A stretch of DNA of 64,000 nucleotides from Enterococcus faecium (GCF_029023785.1 NZ_CP118956.1:1-64000); one strand, 5' to 3'. Counted from the stretch's first letter, positions 17,925-28,005 are shown. A program made the numbers and translations. The notes: generated by a model from the letters alone, not told the origin.

Positions 17925-20287
17925 TCATTGGAGGAATATTTTCCGGCATTGCCGACTGGTGGTCAGGCTTATTTGGGGATGGGGATGCAGATCCCAAAAC
18001 CGTAACGAAAGTCTTACAAGATTATGGTAATTATCTGCAGTATCAAGATGTATTCAGTTGGATTTGTAATACTTTTTTATGGGGTTTGATTAAAGGGTTA
18101 TATAATCTCAATACTTTACTAGAAAAAACAATTTATCAAAGCTTTGATTTAAAAGACTTATTGAACGCTGCTGGTGTTAATGAACTGTTTCAAAGTTTGA
18201 TTAGCAAGGTATTGGCTCTTTTTTGTGTCGTCACATTAATTTATTTAGGCTTAAAATTTTTTATGAGTAAACATCCACCAAAAATCAAAAATATCTTGGT
18301 TAATCTATTTATGGCCATGATTTTGATTTTTGGTGGTAGTTCTTTAATCGATGAAGGGCTAAATATTAGTAAAAACTTTTACGGAGACGTGACTGCAGCA
18401 AATAAAGCAGATAAAACTGGATCACCTGCTTTTCAAATTATTCAAAATAATGTGATCGATGTGAGTACGCTACTAGAAACTGATCCGAATAAAGTAGAAT
18501 CCCTACCAACAGATAAAAGAAATGCTCTCACGGCGAAAAACTTTAAGACAGCAAATATTAATTCAGTGATTATTCCTAAGGAAGCCGCTAAGATGGCGGA
18601 TGAAGATAAGAGTGGTCTATCAGATATACAAAAGGATCGGCTAAGAGCGTTACAATACCGACTGGAACTGGATGATAATGGAAAAGAAATCCCTGTAGAG
18701 ATTAGTGATGAGGGGTTAGCAAAATATGTGTATACTTCAGGCTATCGCCGATACATTAGTAGTCCAGGGATTATTTTAGCTGGTGAATCTTCTTTGTCGG
18801 TTGCCTATTTATTTATCTTGTTTACGATTGTAACTTGCATTATTGAGCTGGTATTTAAAAAATTCTATTTAGTAATTGCCGCGTCAACGGACTTTGAGAC
18901 AGGACAACGGATGAAAAGTGCTATAGAAGATATTTCTCAATCCTTCTTGTTATTGGCGTTTACGATTTTAGAATTACGAATCTATACATTAATGCTGTCA
19001 GGTATCGGTGATTTGCACGCAGCAGGCAAGATCAACGGATTTTTGTATGTTGTCGCTTTAATTGTACTAACCATTGCGCTATTCAAAGGCTCTCAATCTG
19101 TTACGAAGATTTTCGGTGTTGATACAAGTCTGAAAAACGGCAGCAATTCTCTTCTTAGCATGTTTGCCTTAGGAAATATTGCGAAAAATGTGGGTAGTGG
19201 GGCTAAAAACCTTGCAAGTGCTGGTAAGAGTGGTTTAAGCAATTTAAATGATATTCGTAAAAATGGATTTGGCAATCGAAAAGATGTTACCCCTGATAAC
19301 GGGGAAGAACAATCAGACGATAAAGCTACAACTGTACCTAATAGTAAGAAAAAAGTTTCCGAAATGTTCGGGAAAGCGAAAAATGGTGTTTCTAAAGCCG
19401 CAGAAGGTCTTGGTTACGTCAATGAACGTGGGTTAAAAGGAACAGCTGAAGATCTTACAGAAAAAGCCAAAGACACCTTAGAAGAGAAATTAGACGGCAC
19501 GAGAGCTAAAGAATTGGCTGAAGCTGTGAAGAATCCATCCGAAGCACTAGAAAAACAAAAAGAAAAAGCTTCAGAAGTCAAAGAAGGACTGAAAGGTGCG
19601 TATGGTGAAGGACAAGTCAATGCAGCAGTAAAAGCTAATACAACAACCGAAAAAGAAAATCAAGAAGGTGCAGCGATTCCTTCAGCCAAAGATCACCAAG
19701 ATGGGTTGCATTCTAACGAAAATTCAGAAGAAGAACAAAATGGTCAATTACCAAAAACAGATCCAGAACAATATCGTTATAAATCTAACATTAATTCTGA
19801 GAATGAAAAGCGCATTTCAGATTTACCAAAACGAAATCAAGAAGTACAAACGGATGAGGATTCCATCGATCTGCCAAATGATAATGGAATCGAAGTTGGA
19901 ACTGAAAAATCAACGAAAATTAGTTTGCCTAAGACACAAAATTTACCAATGAAAGATAGTCGTTTGAATCAATTCAAGGAGAATGATCAAAGCTTTGTTC
20001 ACCAATCAACTGCAGGTAATGTTCAAATGAAACCAAGTCGTTTGCCTGAAAATGGAAATCTGACAACTGTTTCTTACAATTTATCTGAAAGTGGGGAGAC
20101 AGGGAATGCGTCCGTTCAAAATGTTGTGACAAGAGAAGCTGCACCAGAACCTATTCAAAAAGTTCACACAGGTTACAAACCAGCAAATGTGGCATTTACT
20201 GCACCAACAAAAATAAATGTAACAAGAGAAACTAAAAACAGGAACAATGAATTGAAAGAACAATTATTGAAGGATATCAAATCATAA
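17921..20287 (+). CDS. VirB6/TrbL-like polytopic channel protein
   Basis: This 788-aa protein has several TM helices (about 45-65, 95-120, 128-148, 285-310, 340-365 and 375-395) and then a long soluble, charged C-terminal tail of about 350 residues rich in Lys, Glu and Gly (..GKAKNGVSKAAEGLG..). This is the layout of VirB6/TrbL-like inner-membrane channel proteins in Gram-positive transfer systems. It overlaps virD4 by four bases (ATGA). The sequence identity of the family is not certain from motifs alone. Confidence 0.75.
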   Translation: MIIGGIFSGIADWWSGLFGDGDADPKTVTKVLQDYGNYLQYQDVFSWICNTFLWGLIKGLYNLNTLLEKTIYQSFDLKDLLNAAGVNELFQSLISKVLALFCVVTLIYLGLKFFMSKHPPKIKNILVNLFMAMILIFGGSSLIDEGLNISKNFYGDVTAANKADKTGSPAFQIIQNNVIDVSTLLETDPNKVESLPTDKRNALTAKNFKTANINSVIIPKEAAKMADEDKSGLSDIQKDRLRALQYRLELDDNGKEIPVEISDEGLAKYVYTSGYRRYISSPGIILAGESSLSVAYLFILFTIVTCIIELVFKKFYLVIAASTDFETGQRMKSAIEDISQSFLLLAFTILELRIYTLMLSGIGDLHAAGKINGFLYVVALIVLTIALFKGSQSVTKIFGVDTSLKNGSNSLLSMFALGNIAKNVGSGAKNLASAGKSGLSNLNDIRKNGFGNRKDVTPDNGEEQSDDKATTVPNSKKKVSEMFGKAKNGVSKAAEGLGYVNERGLKGTAEDLTEKAKDTLEEKLDGTRAKELAEAVKNPSEALEKQKEKASEVKEGLKGAYGEGQVNAAVKANTTTEKENQEGAAIPSAKDHQDGLHSNENSEEEQNGQLPKTDPEQYRYKSNINSENEKRISDLPKRNQEVQTDEDSIDLPNDNGIEVGTEKSTKISLPKTQNLPMKDSRLNQFKENDQSFVHQSTAGNVQMKPSRLPENGNLTTVSYNLSESGETGNASVQNVVTREAAPEPIQKVHTGYKPANVAFTAPTKINVTRETKNRNNELKEQLLKDIKS

Positions 20288-20312
20288 AAGGCCTACGAGT
20301 TAGGCCTTTTTT
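20286..20312 (+). terminator. rho-independent terminator within transfer operon
   Basis: AAAAGGCCTA pairs with TAGGCCTTTT around a five-base loop, followed by further T. The next gene starts 27 bp on, so read-through is probably regulated or partial. Confidence 0.8.
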
Positions 20313-20338
20313 CTATGTATGAAAAGGAGAAATCATTT

Positions 20339-20671
20339 ATGGATAAATATATTAACATGAAAAATCCTCCAAGATTTAGTGGGGAATGGAAGTTTTTCGC
20401 CTTTTTCTTTTTGGATCTATTAACGCTTGGTGGTTGCTTTTTTTGGGCGAAAATAGTCAATAATCTTGTCCATTTACCACTCTTTTTTGCACTCTTGAAT
20501 TATGGCTTATGGATTGCGATAGCTTTAGTGATTGTTTGGCGCCCCTATAATAACCCAGGTCAACGACAAATTTTTGCGATTATCGAGTCTATTTTTTTTA
20601 CGGACAAGAACCACTATCATGCGTTAGATCCTAACCGAAATTATCATGGTACGTATAAGGAGGATGAATAA
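20339..20671 (+). CDS. VirB3/TcpE-like two-TM transfer protein
   Basis: The ATG at 20339 is chosen because AAAAGGAGA lies 11 bases upstream; a start at 20315 would begin before that site. The 110-aa product has a PRFSGEWKFF opening, two TM helices (~18-40 and ~48-68) and a WRPYNNPG turn. Small two-helix proteins directly before the VirB4 unit are VirB3-like in other systems. It ends where the next gene begins. Confidence 0.65.
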   Translation: MDKYINMKNPPRFSGEWKFFAFFFLDLLTLGGCFFWAKIVNNLVHLPLFFALLNYGLWIAIALVIVWRPYNNPGQRQIFAIIESIFFTDKNHYHALDPNRNYHGTYKEDE

Positions 20672-21265
20672 ATGCGAGTCAAAGGACAAAATTCAGTTGA
20701 TAAGAAATCCATTTTTCAGTTTGGAAAACCAGAAGAACGATCTATCTTGGATTTATTTCCTTATAAATCCTGTACAGAAGAGGGAGTCTTAGTTACTAAA
20801 GAAGATCATTTTCAACGTTATTATCGTGTAGTTTCTACAGACGTGGAAGGATTAAATGAACAAGAGAAACTAGAACGAATGAATCAGTTGACCACCGTCA
20901 TGCGTACGTATGTGCCAACAATTAAGTTAGTTAGTTTGACCACAGAGACGGATTTAACGGAACAAATTGTACAAAAGCGGCAATTATTAGATAAGAATCG
21001 TATGGAACAATCCTTAGGAAGAAATCTACAGCGATTAAGAAAATATGAAAAGAAATTAGTAGAGGAAATCCAGGAATTGAAACGAGCAGAACAAGAACGT
21101 CCTGACTTAAGCTTCTTTTTCGTCATTGAAGGAAAGACAATCAAGAATTTACAAACCAGAAACCGTCAGTTAATGCGATCTAGTGGCATTTTAGGGTTAA
21201 AACCACTCTACAAAAAAGAATTGATCAAGATTCTTTATCGAATGAATAATATGAATGATGAGTAG
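20672..21265 (+). CDS. TrsD/TraD-like transfer protein (VirB4 N-terminal type)
   Basis: This 197-aa soluble protein contains FQFGKPEERSILDLFPYKSCTEEGVLVTKEDHFQRYYRV, as in the small TrsD-type proteins that precede the VirB4 ATPase on staphylococcal conjugative plasmids such as pSK41 and pGO1. The central part (~100-135) is a coiled coil. It lies immediately after the VirB3-like gene with no gap. The pairing of this gene with the following ATPase is the main support. Confidence 0.65.
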   Translation: MRVKGQNSVDKKSIFQFGKPEERSILDLFPYKSCTEEGVLVTKEDHFQRYYRVVSTDVEGLNEQEKLERMNQLTTVMRTYVPTIKLVSLTTETDLTEQIVQKRQLLDKNRMEQSLGRNLQRLRKYEKKLVEEIQELKRAEQERPDLSFFFVIEGKTIKNLQTRNRQLMRSSGILGLKPLYKKELIKILYRMNNMNDE

Positions 21266-21294
21266 GAATGATGAGTAGGAATGGAGAAGAGAGA

Positions 21295-21447
21295 ATGAAA
21301 TATCCGTTGATATGGTTAGAAAAAGATGTTCCGAAGGAAGAGACCACTAGAAAATTTCCTCACACTTTAAGCCTGGGTAAGTTGGGAAAAGGGCAATCTT
21401 TTCACCAAGTAAAGAATCAAACAAGAAGAGGTGACTGTACATGTTAG
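21295..21447 (+). CDS. small ORF overlapping virB4 start, 50 aa
   Basis: An ATG at 21295 (or 21271 in the same frame) with GGAGAAGA upstream opens a frame (MKYPLIWLEKDVPKEETTRK) that ends 7 bases inside the virB4-like gene. It may be a real linker peptide for translational coupling, or the remnant of a former C-terminal extension of the TrsD-like gene. No family is recognised. Confidence 0.4.
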   Translation: MKYPLIWLEKDVPKEETTRKFPHTLSLGKLGKGQSFHQVKNQTRRGDCTC

Positions 21448-23465
21448 AAGCGATTAAAACAGCTTTTTCACCACAAAATGATCAAAAAGTACTTGATCCA
21501 TTAAAGCAACTAGGAAATCGGGAAATCGAAATTTTAAAATCCAAAGGGTATGATTTAGATTTTTTAAAACAAGTGATGCCACAAGGTGGATTAAATTTCG
21601 ATGAAGAGTATGTGACCTATGGAAATGGTTATTCACGGTGTGTGACAGTTTATCACTACACAAAAAATCCAACGCTTTTTTGGTTGGCCAATCTCATGAA
21701 CAATCCTCATACAGTGGCCACACTCGATGTTAGCACAGATGAAAAGCAAAAAGTGATTGATCAAATCAACCGTGCATTAGATGAATTAAATGATCGATCA
21801 GATAATGAACGAAAAGCGACTGACCGAAATAAAAGTGCGGAAGAATACCTGGAACTAGCGGAATATGCCCGAAAATTGACTTCTAATGGGGAAATTTCTA
21901 AACAAGTCAAAGTGAGAGTACATGTTTACGGAAACACGATTCAAGAAGTAGATGAACGAGCGCAGGAACTGATCGAAAATCTCAAAGGAATGGATTATCG
22001 TGCGGTGACTTATCTGCATAAAACCAAACGAGATTGGCAATCGATGTTTACCATGTTCGATGAACAAGCTGAATGGTCCGGAAATATCAAAGGGCAATCA
22101 CTACCATCGTTAAACATTGGCGGAGGTTTCCCGTTCCACCACCAAACGCTAAAAGATCCAGGAGGGACACAATATGGGGAAACCATGACAGGCGGCCCAT
22201 TTGTCTGGAATGCGACGTATAAAAATAGTGTACGGTTGTCTACTAATACCTTGCTTCTAGGAATGATGGGAGCTGGTAAATCGACCGTTCTTAAAATGAT
22301 CGCGGAAGCCCATTTAGCTGCAGGAGACTTTATTTGGGGCTTTGAAAAGGGAAAAGACTTTATTCCTTTCTTAAAGGAATATAACGGTATTATGGTGCGT
22401 TTAGACGGATCTGACGGAATGATCAATCCTTTAGAGATATTTGCCACACGGACGTATGATGAAGCATCCAGTTTATATGACGATGGATCAGTCAAAGATT
22501 TGAAGATCAATGAAGCAGCGTCCTATCAAACACACTTAGACAAAGTGGTCTATCAGGTACAGTTAGTGAGTCCTCAGCTAAAAGGAACGATGAAAGCAGA
22601 ATTTAAGACCTACTTAAATCGTTTTTATGAAGAGTATGGAACAGTACCACGCGGCTTTACTTCCTCAAATTCGCGTTCAAATACTGATACGCAAGTCACA
22701 GGTAAAGATCCAGAAGCTTATCCGACGTTCAAAGAATTTTTAGACTTTTTAGGACAACTGGAATTACCAGGTGCTTCCCAAGAGAAAAAGAATCGAAAAG
22801 AAGAAATGGAATCCATCGTAGAATCCTTATGTGAGACGTATGGCATGATTTTTGATGGTCATAGTACGATTCGACACCTTGACCAACAACAGTTGGTCTT
22901 TTTTGACATTGACTCTATTACAGGCTTAGATCGAGGGGTACAACAATGTCAAATGTACATGGCTATGACGTTGATTTGGAATCAGGCATTGATTCAAGGA
23001 AGAAGACAACGACGTTTAATTAAAGAAAAACAAATGGAAGAACAAGACTTCAAACGCTTCTTGGCGATGATTGATGAGTGCCATAATGCGATTAATCCAG
23101 ATTTTATTGAAACGGTAAATTATGTAACAAACTTTCAACGAGAAATGCGTAAAGTAGAAGCAATGACTGTTTTAGCTACACAATCCCCACAAGAAATGGT
23201 GCCAGAAAATATGTCTTCTGATAACTTCTCGAAACTGAAGAAAGTCTTTGAATTTTCTTCTACGAAGATCTTTATGCGTATGGATGAATCTATTTTACGT
23301 CATATAGAAGGATTAGTTGGTAAATCAATGACAAACTCAGAATTAGAATCCATTCCTCAACAAAATCAAGGAGACGCTGTGATCAATTTTGGCTCAAAAG
23401 AAACCATTCGTGTTCATTTTAGTCCGAACAAACGTCAATTAAAATTGTTTGATGGAGGAAAATAA
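21441..23465 (+). CDS. VirB4-type conjugation ATPase
   Basis: The 674-aa ATPase energises channel assembly and transport at the membrane. Walker A is LLGMMGAGKSTVLK (~272-285), Walker B FLAMIDECHNAI (~536-547), followed by the NFQREMRK and ATQSPQEM motifs typical of the VirB4/TraE family. AAGAGGTGA lies 8 bases before the ATG. The end overlaps the hydrolase gene by one base. No TM is predicted, as usual for a peripheral ATPase. It appears intact. Confidence 0.95.
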   Translation: MLEAIKTAFSPQNDQKVLDPLKQLGNREIEILKSKGYDLDFLKQVMPQGGLNFDEEYVTYGNGYSRCVTVYHYTKNPTLFWLANLMNNPHTVATLDVSTDEKQKVIDQINRALDELNDRSDNERKATDRNKSAEEYLELAEYARKLTSNGEISKQVKVRVHVYGNTIQEVDERAQELIENLKGMDYRAVTYLHKTKRDWQSMFTMFDEQAEWSGNIKGQSLPSLNIGGGFPFHHQTLKDPGGTQYGETMTGGPFVWNATYKNSVRLSTNTLLLGMMGAGKSTVLKMIAEAHLAAGDFIWGFEKGKDFIPFLKEYNGIMVRLDGSDGMINPLEIFATRTYDEASSLYDDGSVKDLKINEAASYQTHLDKVVYQVQLVSPQLKGTMKAEFKTYLNRFYEEYGTVPRGFTSSNSRSNTDTQVTGKDPEAYPTFKEFLDFLGQLELPGASQEKKNRKEEMESIVESLCETYGMIFDGHSTIRHLDQQQLVFFDIDSITGLDRGVQQCQMYMAMTLIWNQALIQGRRQRRLIKEKQMEEQDFKRFLAMIDECHNAINPDFIETVNYVTNFQREMRKVEAMTVLATQSPQEMVPENMSSDNFSKLKKVFEFSSTKIFMRMDESILRHIEGLVGKSMTNSELESIPQQNQGDAVINFGSKETIRVHFSPNKRQLKLFDGGK

Positions 23466-24670
23466 TGGAAAACCAAAATGAAAGTTTAATCAAGCAGTAT
23501 GTTAAGCGTCGTGCAAAGCGACGCTTATTTTTGTGGTTGTTTGGTACTTCTGCAGGTTTGATTACTATTTTGATTACTGTGTTCGTGACCCTTTTTCTAA
23601 TACTTGCGGCGGGTTCGATTGATCATTCTGATTCAGATTCAAGTAGTGGTGGCGACGCTTTTACAGGAGAATATTCGGAAGGATTACCCATTTATAAAGA
23701 AATCAAAGGAAGAGGCCCTTTTTCTGATGAGATTGCGCAATATGCTGTAGGTGCAGCAGTGAAATATAAATTATTACCAAGTGTGATCCTTTCGCAATAC
23801 GGTTATGAATCAGCGTTTGGTACATCGGCGTCCGCAAGAAATGATCTCAACTATTTTGGGATTACTTGGTTTGATGGTTGTCTGTTTCCTAAAGGAACTG
23901 CACGAGGAATTGGTGGCATTGAAGGTGGCTGGTATATGAAGTTTCCCAACTCAAAAGCTGCATTCTCCTATTACGGCTTTATGGTAGCCACACAATCAAA
24001 TTTTAATGCATGTGTAGGAAATAAAAGCCCTGGCGCAAGCTTATTGATCTTAGGACGAGGTGGTTATGCCGCTGCAGGAATTACTGAAGATAGTCCGTAT
24101 TATACAGGTTGTATGTCAATTATCACTTCTAATAAATTAACCGAATATGATGAATTCGCGATGAAACATTGGGGTGAAGGTGGTAATGATAATGGCACAA
24201 TTACTGGTGAATGGACGAATCCATTCCCTGGCAGCAGTTTAGATAAAAGTTCCTTCAGCGGTGGTCAATTATTTGGAACGAATCCAGGCGGTGAATTCCG
24301 TCCGAATGGCTTCCATGATGGATTAGACTTTGGTTCAGTTGATCATCCAGGAAGTGAGATTCATGCGGTTCATGGTGGAAAAGTCGTGTACGTTGGAAAT
24401 CCTGGTATTTCAGGTTTAGGCGCATGTGTGATCGTGATCAATTACGATGGCTTGAATATGGTGTATCAAGAATTTGCGAATAGTACAGGAAATTCTCGTG
24501 TGAAAGTAGGCGATCAAATGAAAGTTGGTCAAGTAATCGGGATACGAGATACAGCACACTTGCATTTAGGCTTCACTCGAATGGATTGGCGTCAAGCACA
24601 AGGACACGCATTCACAGATGATGGTACATGGATCGATCCATTACCATTTTTGAATAGCAGCAAAAAATAG
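23465..24670 (+). CDS. VirB1-like bifunctional peptidoglycan hydrolase
   Basis: This 401-aa protein has one TM near the N-terminus (~18-45), a glucosaminidase/lysozyme-like domain (~75-235, with a probable catalytic Glu in SQYGYESAFGT) and an M23 endopeptidase domain (~265-395). The M23 zinc motifs are HDGLDFG and HLHLG, so the peptidase should be active. Such two-domain hydrolases open the wall locally for the transfer channel in Gram-positive systems. It is coupled to virB4 by a one-base overlap. Confidence 0.92.
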   Translation: MENQNESLIKQYVKRRAKRRLFLWLFGTSAGLITILITVFVTLFLILAAGSIDHSDSDSSSGGDAFTGEYSEGLPIYKEIKGRGPFSDEIAQYAVGAAVKYKLLPSVILSQYGYESAFGTSASARNDLNYFGITWFDGCLFPKGTARGIGGIEGGWYMKFPNSKAAFSYYGFMVATQSNFNACVGNKSPGASLLILGRGGYAAAGITEDSPYYTGCMSIITSNKLTEYDEFAMKHWGEGGNDNGTITGEWTNPFPGSSLDKSSFSGGQLFGTNPGGEFRPNGFHDGLDFGSVDHPGSEIHAVHGGKVVYVGNPGISGLGACVIVINYDGLNMVYQEFANSTGNSRVKVGDQMKVGQVIGIRDTAHLHLGFTRMDWRQAQGHAFTDDGTWIDPLPFLNSSKK

Positions 24671-24685
24671 ATCAGGAGAAAAAAT

Positions 24686-25336
24686 ATGGAAAATAAAACT
24701 TTAAAAATCGTCTTAACAGCTGCAATTAGCGTTAGTTTAATCGGCAATATCGCGTTGTTTTGGCAGCTGAAAGAGGAACAAGCGACAAATACAAATACCT
24801 ATAAAATTGAAGAAGTGGCTAAAAACGCCTCTGAGAAGCTCAAAAAAAATTCCTCTTCAGCGCAGGCAAAGATCGACAAGTTAAATCAAACTATTAATGA
24901 GAAAAACCAAGAAATCGATCAGCTGAAGCAACAAGATGGCACAAAAGCAAAAGAAGAAGTAACTGAAGCACAAAGTAAGACGGCAGAAGAGTTCGGTAAA
25001 TTGGCCATTGATAAATCATTAAGCAGAAATGAATTAACGGAAAAACTAAAAGATGTAGCAACCCAAGAAGTGATTGACAAATTAAGTCCTGCAGACGATG
25101 ATCACCAACATGATGATTACGGAAGTTACTCCTTTACATTAGGTGACGTGCAAACTTACGCTCAAACAAGCAGTGTAAAAGAGGAACAAAATTTTGTCGT
25201 ATTTGTTGATTATACAATCGGCAATCCTCAATTCAAAGATGTCAAACCGCAAAAAATAAAAGGTGGATTAACTGTCACTGAAAAACAAGTAGATGGTCAA
25301 TGGAAAGTCACAGACTTTAGTTATTTCACTCGTTAG
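24686..25336 (+). CDS. VirB8/TcpC-like transfer protein
   Basis: The 216-aa product has a single N-terminal TM (~7-27), a coiled-coil stalk (~45-100) and a C-terminal alpha/beta domain (~120-216) with ..QNFVVFVDYTIGNPQFKD... This bitopic layout with an NTF2-like outer domain is that of VirB8 and the TcpC C-terminal domain. The identification is structural inference. It directly follows the hydrolase and lies close to the next gene (10 bp). Confidence 0.6.
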   Translation: MENKTLKIVLTAAISVSLIGNIALFWQLKEEQATNTNTYKIEEVAKNASEKLKKNSSSAQAKIDKLNQTINEKNQEIDQLKQQDGTKAKEEVTEAQSKTAEEFGKLAIDKSLSRNELTEKLKDVATQEVIDKLSPADDDHQHDDYGSYSFTLGDVQTYAQTSSVKEEQNFVVFVDYTIGNPQFKDVKPQKIKGGLTVTEKQVDGQWKVTDFSYFTR

Positions 25337-25346
25337 GAGGAAGAAA

Positions 25347-26153
25347 ATGAGTAAGAAAAAAGGAGCAAGACAACGTTTCAAAAAACGAAAAAGTTATCTT
25401 AGATGGCTGGGAATCTTTATGATTCTCGGCTTTTTGATTCTTGCTAGTCCGATTTATACGCACAAGAAGGTAGACATACCAGATGAGGTAAGCACGAACG
25501 CATTCTTAAACACGAAGGAACTGACGATGGTTTCAAAAGAAAAAGGAGCAAATCAGCAATTAGTTTTTGAATTTGCGATCGACGATGAAGATCAAAGCTT
25601 ATTAAAAGAACTGGCTAATCTTAATTATCGCGTAGAAGTAAAGACAGCTAAAGGGGATTATCAAGCAATAAAAGCCGAAGTGATCAAAGTTTCTGATGAT
25701 TATTTTGCAGTGAAGCTATCGCATGTACCAGAAGAATATATTGCTATGCGATTAACCATTATTCCTGAAAAAATCGATCCAAAGGTGGATATGCAAGAAC
25801 CGCAAGATCTGATTTTTTATATTCACGAAGATAAGGTCAAAGATCAAGTGAAAGACAAAGATTATGAACAACATGCGATCAATTACAAAGTGAAAGGATA
25901 CAAGAAAGAACAAAAAGTAGCACAAAAACAAATTGAATCTTTCCAAGCAACCATAGATTTGAATGAAGAATTAGTGAAGAAACTAAAAGATCAGTTGCCT
26001 TATCAAGTCGCAGATGATCAGGAAAACACTGAAAATAAGATTAATGGTTACCAGCAAGAAATTGAAACATCGAAAACGCAAATGAAAGATCAAGAAGAGA
26101 TCATTCAAAAACTTCAAGAAAAAATTGATCGTATGACAAAAGAAAATATTTAG
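25347..26153 (+). CDS. single-TM transfer-operon protein with coiled coil
   Basis: The ATG at 25347 is chosen because AGGAGGAA lies 6 bases upstream; the longer frame begins inside the previous gene. The 268-aa product has a basic N-terminus (KKKGARQRFKKRK), one TM (~20-38), a beta-rich extracellular part (~60-150) and a long coiled coil (~180-265). The family is not recognised. It is probably an envelope component of the transfer channel. Confidence 0.7.
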   Translation: MSKKKGARQRFKKRKSYLRWLGIFMILGFLILASPIYTHKKVDIPDEVSTNAFLNTKELTMVSKEKGANQQLVFEFAIDDEDQSLLKELANLNYRVEVKTAKGDYQAIKAEVIKVSDDYFAVKLSHVPEEYIAMRLTIIPEKIDPKVDMQEPQDLIFYIHEDKVKDQVKDKDYEQHAINYKVKGYKKEQKVAQKQIESFQATIDLNEELVKKLKDQLPYQVADDQENTENKINGYQQEIETSKTQMKDQEEIIQKLQEKIDRMTKENI

Positions 26154-26175
26154 TAGAACAGGTGGAGTGAAAGAA

Positions 26176-26406
26176 ATGAAGCGAGCGAACTTGGTCGGCA
26201 AAGATATTTTCGCTGAGCAGAAAGTATTGATTAAAGCCTATCTCAAAGTTGTAAAAGTCAAAGATGTATGTCAAGAAGTGAATTTATCTAACACGACAAT
26301 ATCTGAACTGAAGAATGGTAGAAAGAATTTAGACACATTAAAATTGAGATCTTTTGAATCTCTATATATAGCTGCTAAAAAATATTTTACAGCTGATAAT
26401 AAATAA
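26176..26406 (+). CDS. small helix-turn-helix protein, 76 aa
   Basis: AGGTGGA lies 9 bases before the ATG. The product has a likely HTH: VKDVCQEVNLSNTTISELKNG (~35-55) resembles the second and third helices of Xre/homeodomain-like regulators. Its place at the end of the transfer operon suggests a regulator of transfer genes, but the target is unknown. Confidence 0.6.
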   Translation: MKRANLVGKDIFAEQKVLIKAYLKVVKVKDVCQEVNLSNTTISELKNGRKNLDTLKLRSFESLYIAAKKYFTADNK

Positions 26407-26426
26407 AAAATCAAGGTGGGTTCTAT

Positions 26427-27499
26427 GTGAAAAAAAGTATCAAAAGTTTTTATGGATTAGCTATATCGCCCTATTTATCGTTGGGTTTCTCGTCAGTGTG
26501 TCCGTGATCGTCGGAACGCTTTTTCTTTTGTTCTCTGACGAAGATCTGTTACTTAAGGGGTTAATGAGTACGTTATCGTGTGTTATGTTACTTTACCTAT
26601 GCATACAGCTCAACGAAATTATGCCCCCTCATTGGCAAGAAAAGAAGAAAGAATTTAAGGAAGAAATCGAAATAAAATCCAATGACTGGATCGAACATAC
26701 GTGGCTTCCTCTGAAAAGAAATAGCAAACGAAAGGAATTTTGGGCATTGCAATTATGGCCAATAGGAAAACTTTTTAGTTATATGGCTTCACTTATGGTT
26801 ACTTTAATCGGCTATTTGGTGGTGGTCTATGGGGTGGCCTATTACTTGTTAAGTGAGCCAAAACAGATCGCGGCGTCAAATATTTTCACGGCAGAAATGA
26901 CAATAATGTGTGTCATGTGCTTTTCTATTTTTAGTTACTTACTCGTCCAATTTGTCAGGCAAAATTTAACAATGAGTAAACTTTTCAAAAGTTTATTGGA
27001 CTTACTTATCTTAGGCAGTATGTTAACGACTCTAACAGATCGGTTCGAACAATCTGGAAGAACGGTAGAGGGGATAAAGAACTTCTTAACGACGATTGAT
27101 CAATTTATAAATGGATATATGTATTTGTTTGAAGTAAGCTTTATTCTCGCTTTGTTTGGTTGTGTATTTATAAAACTCATTAAAAGATCAATCGAAAAAG
27201 AAATGGTTATTGATCTGATTCCGACGCTGAGCGGCTATGAGTATTACGTTGATTTTGGAAAGTATGAGGAGTTGATCCATACGGATATCGTTCACACGAG
27301 TATCCATGAAGTAACCGTTAAGGGCATCAGATCTACTTTAAAAGATGGACAGGAGACGAAAACAATCGACCGAAGAAAAGAGGTCTACAATTTTTATAAA
27401 GTTGAAGCAAGTCTACGATATGGCATTGGGAAATTGTGGTTAGATGGGAGTAATATTCAACAAAACAAACCATATGTTTTAGGAAAAGTGGTGATTTAG
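26427..27499 (+). CDS. polytopic membrane protein, frameshift near start
   Basis: The open frame from 26498 begins in the middle of a TM helix. The coding sense extends upstream to KYQKFLWISYIALFIVGFLVS, but no start codon exists in that frame. A GTG at 26427 with AAGGTGGG upstream is joined by an A7 run (26430-26436); one more A would give VKKKYQKF.. and an intact gene of about 357 aa. The protein has TM helices near the start (two), ~125-150, ~160-180 and ~225-245 and a soluble C-terminal domain. The family is unknown. Either a sequence error, a mutation or slippage on the A-run explains it. Confidence 0.6.
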
Positions 27500-27536
27500 A
27501 ACTTCCTATGAAAGATGAATAAATAAGGAGAATCCT

Positions 27537-27812
27537 TTGAAAATGATTCTTCTTTACAGAATTGTGCTTATAGTTGGCACGGAATTAAAAATCTTAAAGA
27601 AGGAGCATTTATTCAAAGTGAAAGAAAATCAGGATCAATTACTATGTAGTAAAGCGGGTATGGTGAACATTGAATACCGAACAGAATATTTAGAATTAAT
27701 GGATCAAACTGATTTTTTGTCGATTCGAGAGCAACAAGAGCAAGAAAAATTAATGGCTACTTATAGCCAATTGATTGATGAATGGGAACAATTCAAGGAA
27801 TCTAAAACATAA
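27537..27812 (+). CDS. hypothetical protein, 91 aa
   Basis: A TTG at 27537 lies 6 bases after AAGGAGA, and an ATG follows two codons later. The product has a hydrophobic start (ILLYRIVLIVG) and a charged helical rest. No family is recognised. It is the last gene before the candidate transfer origin. Confidence 0.5.
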   Translation: MKMILLYRIVLIVGTELKILKKEHLFKVKENQDQLLCSKAGMVNIEYRTEYLELMDQTDFLSIREQQEQEKLMATYSQLIDEWEQFKESKT

Positions 27813-27943
27813 AATTCCATTTAAACACCTTATTTTTTAAAGAGCATAAGGAAACGTGGGAACACTTTTTAAAAAAAGTGTTCCAATAGGCTGTGCCTAT
27901 TACGTTTCTCAAAAATAAATGTGGGAACAAAATATTTAAAAAT

Positions 27944-28005
27944 AGGATAGTGAAAGGATAGTGAAGGATAGTAAAAGGAGGGTAGTAGGATAGCAAAAAG
28001 GATAG
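27944..28005 (+). repeat. five AGGATAG direct repeats at helical spacing
   Basis: Copies of AGGATAG start at 27944, 27955, 27965, 27987 and 27999, that is at steps of 11, 10, 22 and 12 bp. A diverged copy (AGGAGGG) fills the 22-bp gap. Spacing near one helical turn suggests a protein bound along one face of the DNA, such as the ribbon-helix-helix-like products encoded just downstream. Confidence 0.75.

Noticed and set aside
22010..22510. Minus-strand 166-aa frame opposite virB4
   Set aside because: It overlaps the Walker A region of a clear VirB4 gene and has no start signal.
27944..28005. AGGATAG repeats as a CRISPR array
   Set aside because: The repeat is 7 bp with 3-5-bp gaps, far too short for repeat-spacer units; no cas genes are present.
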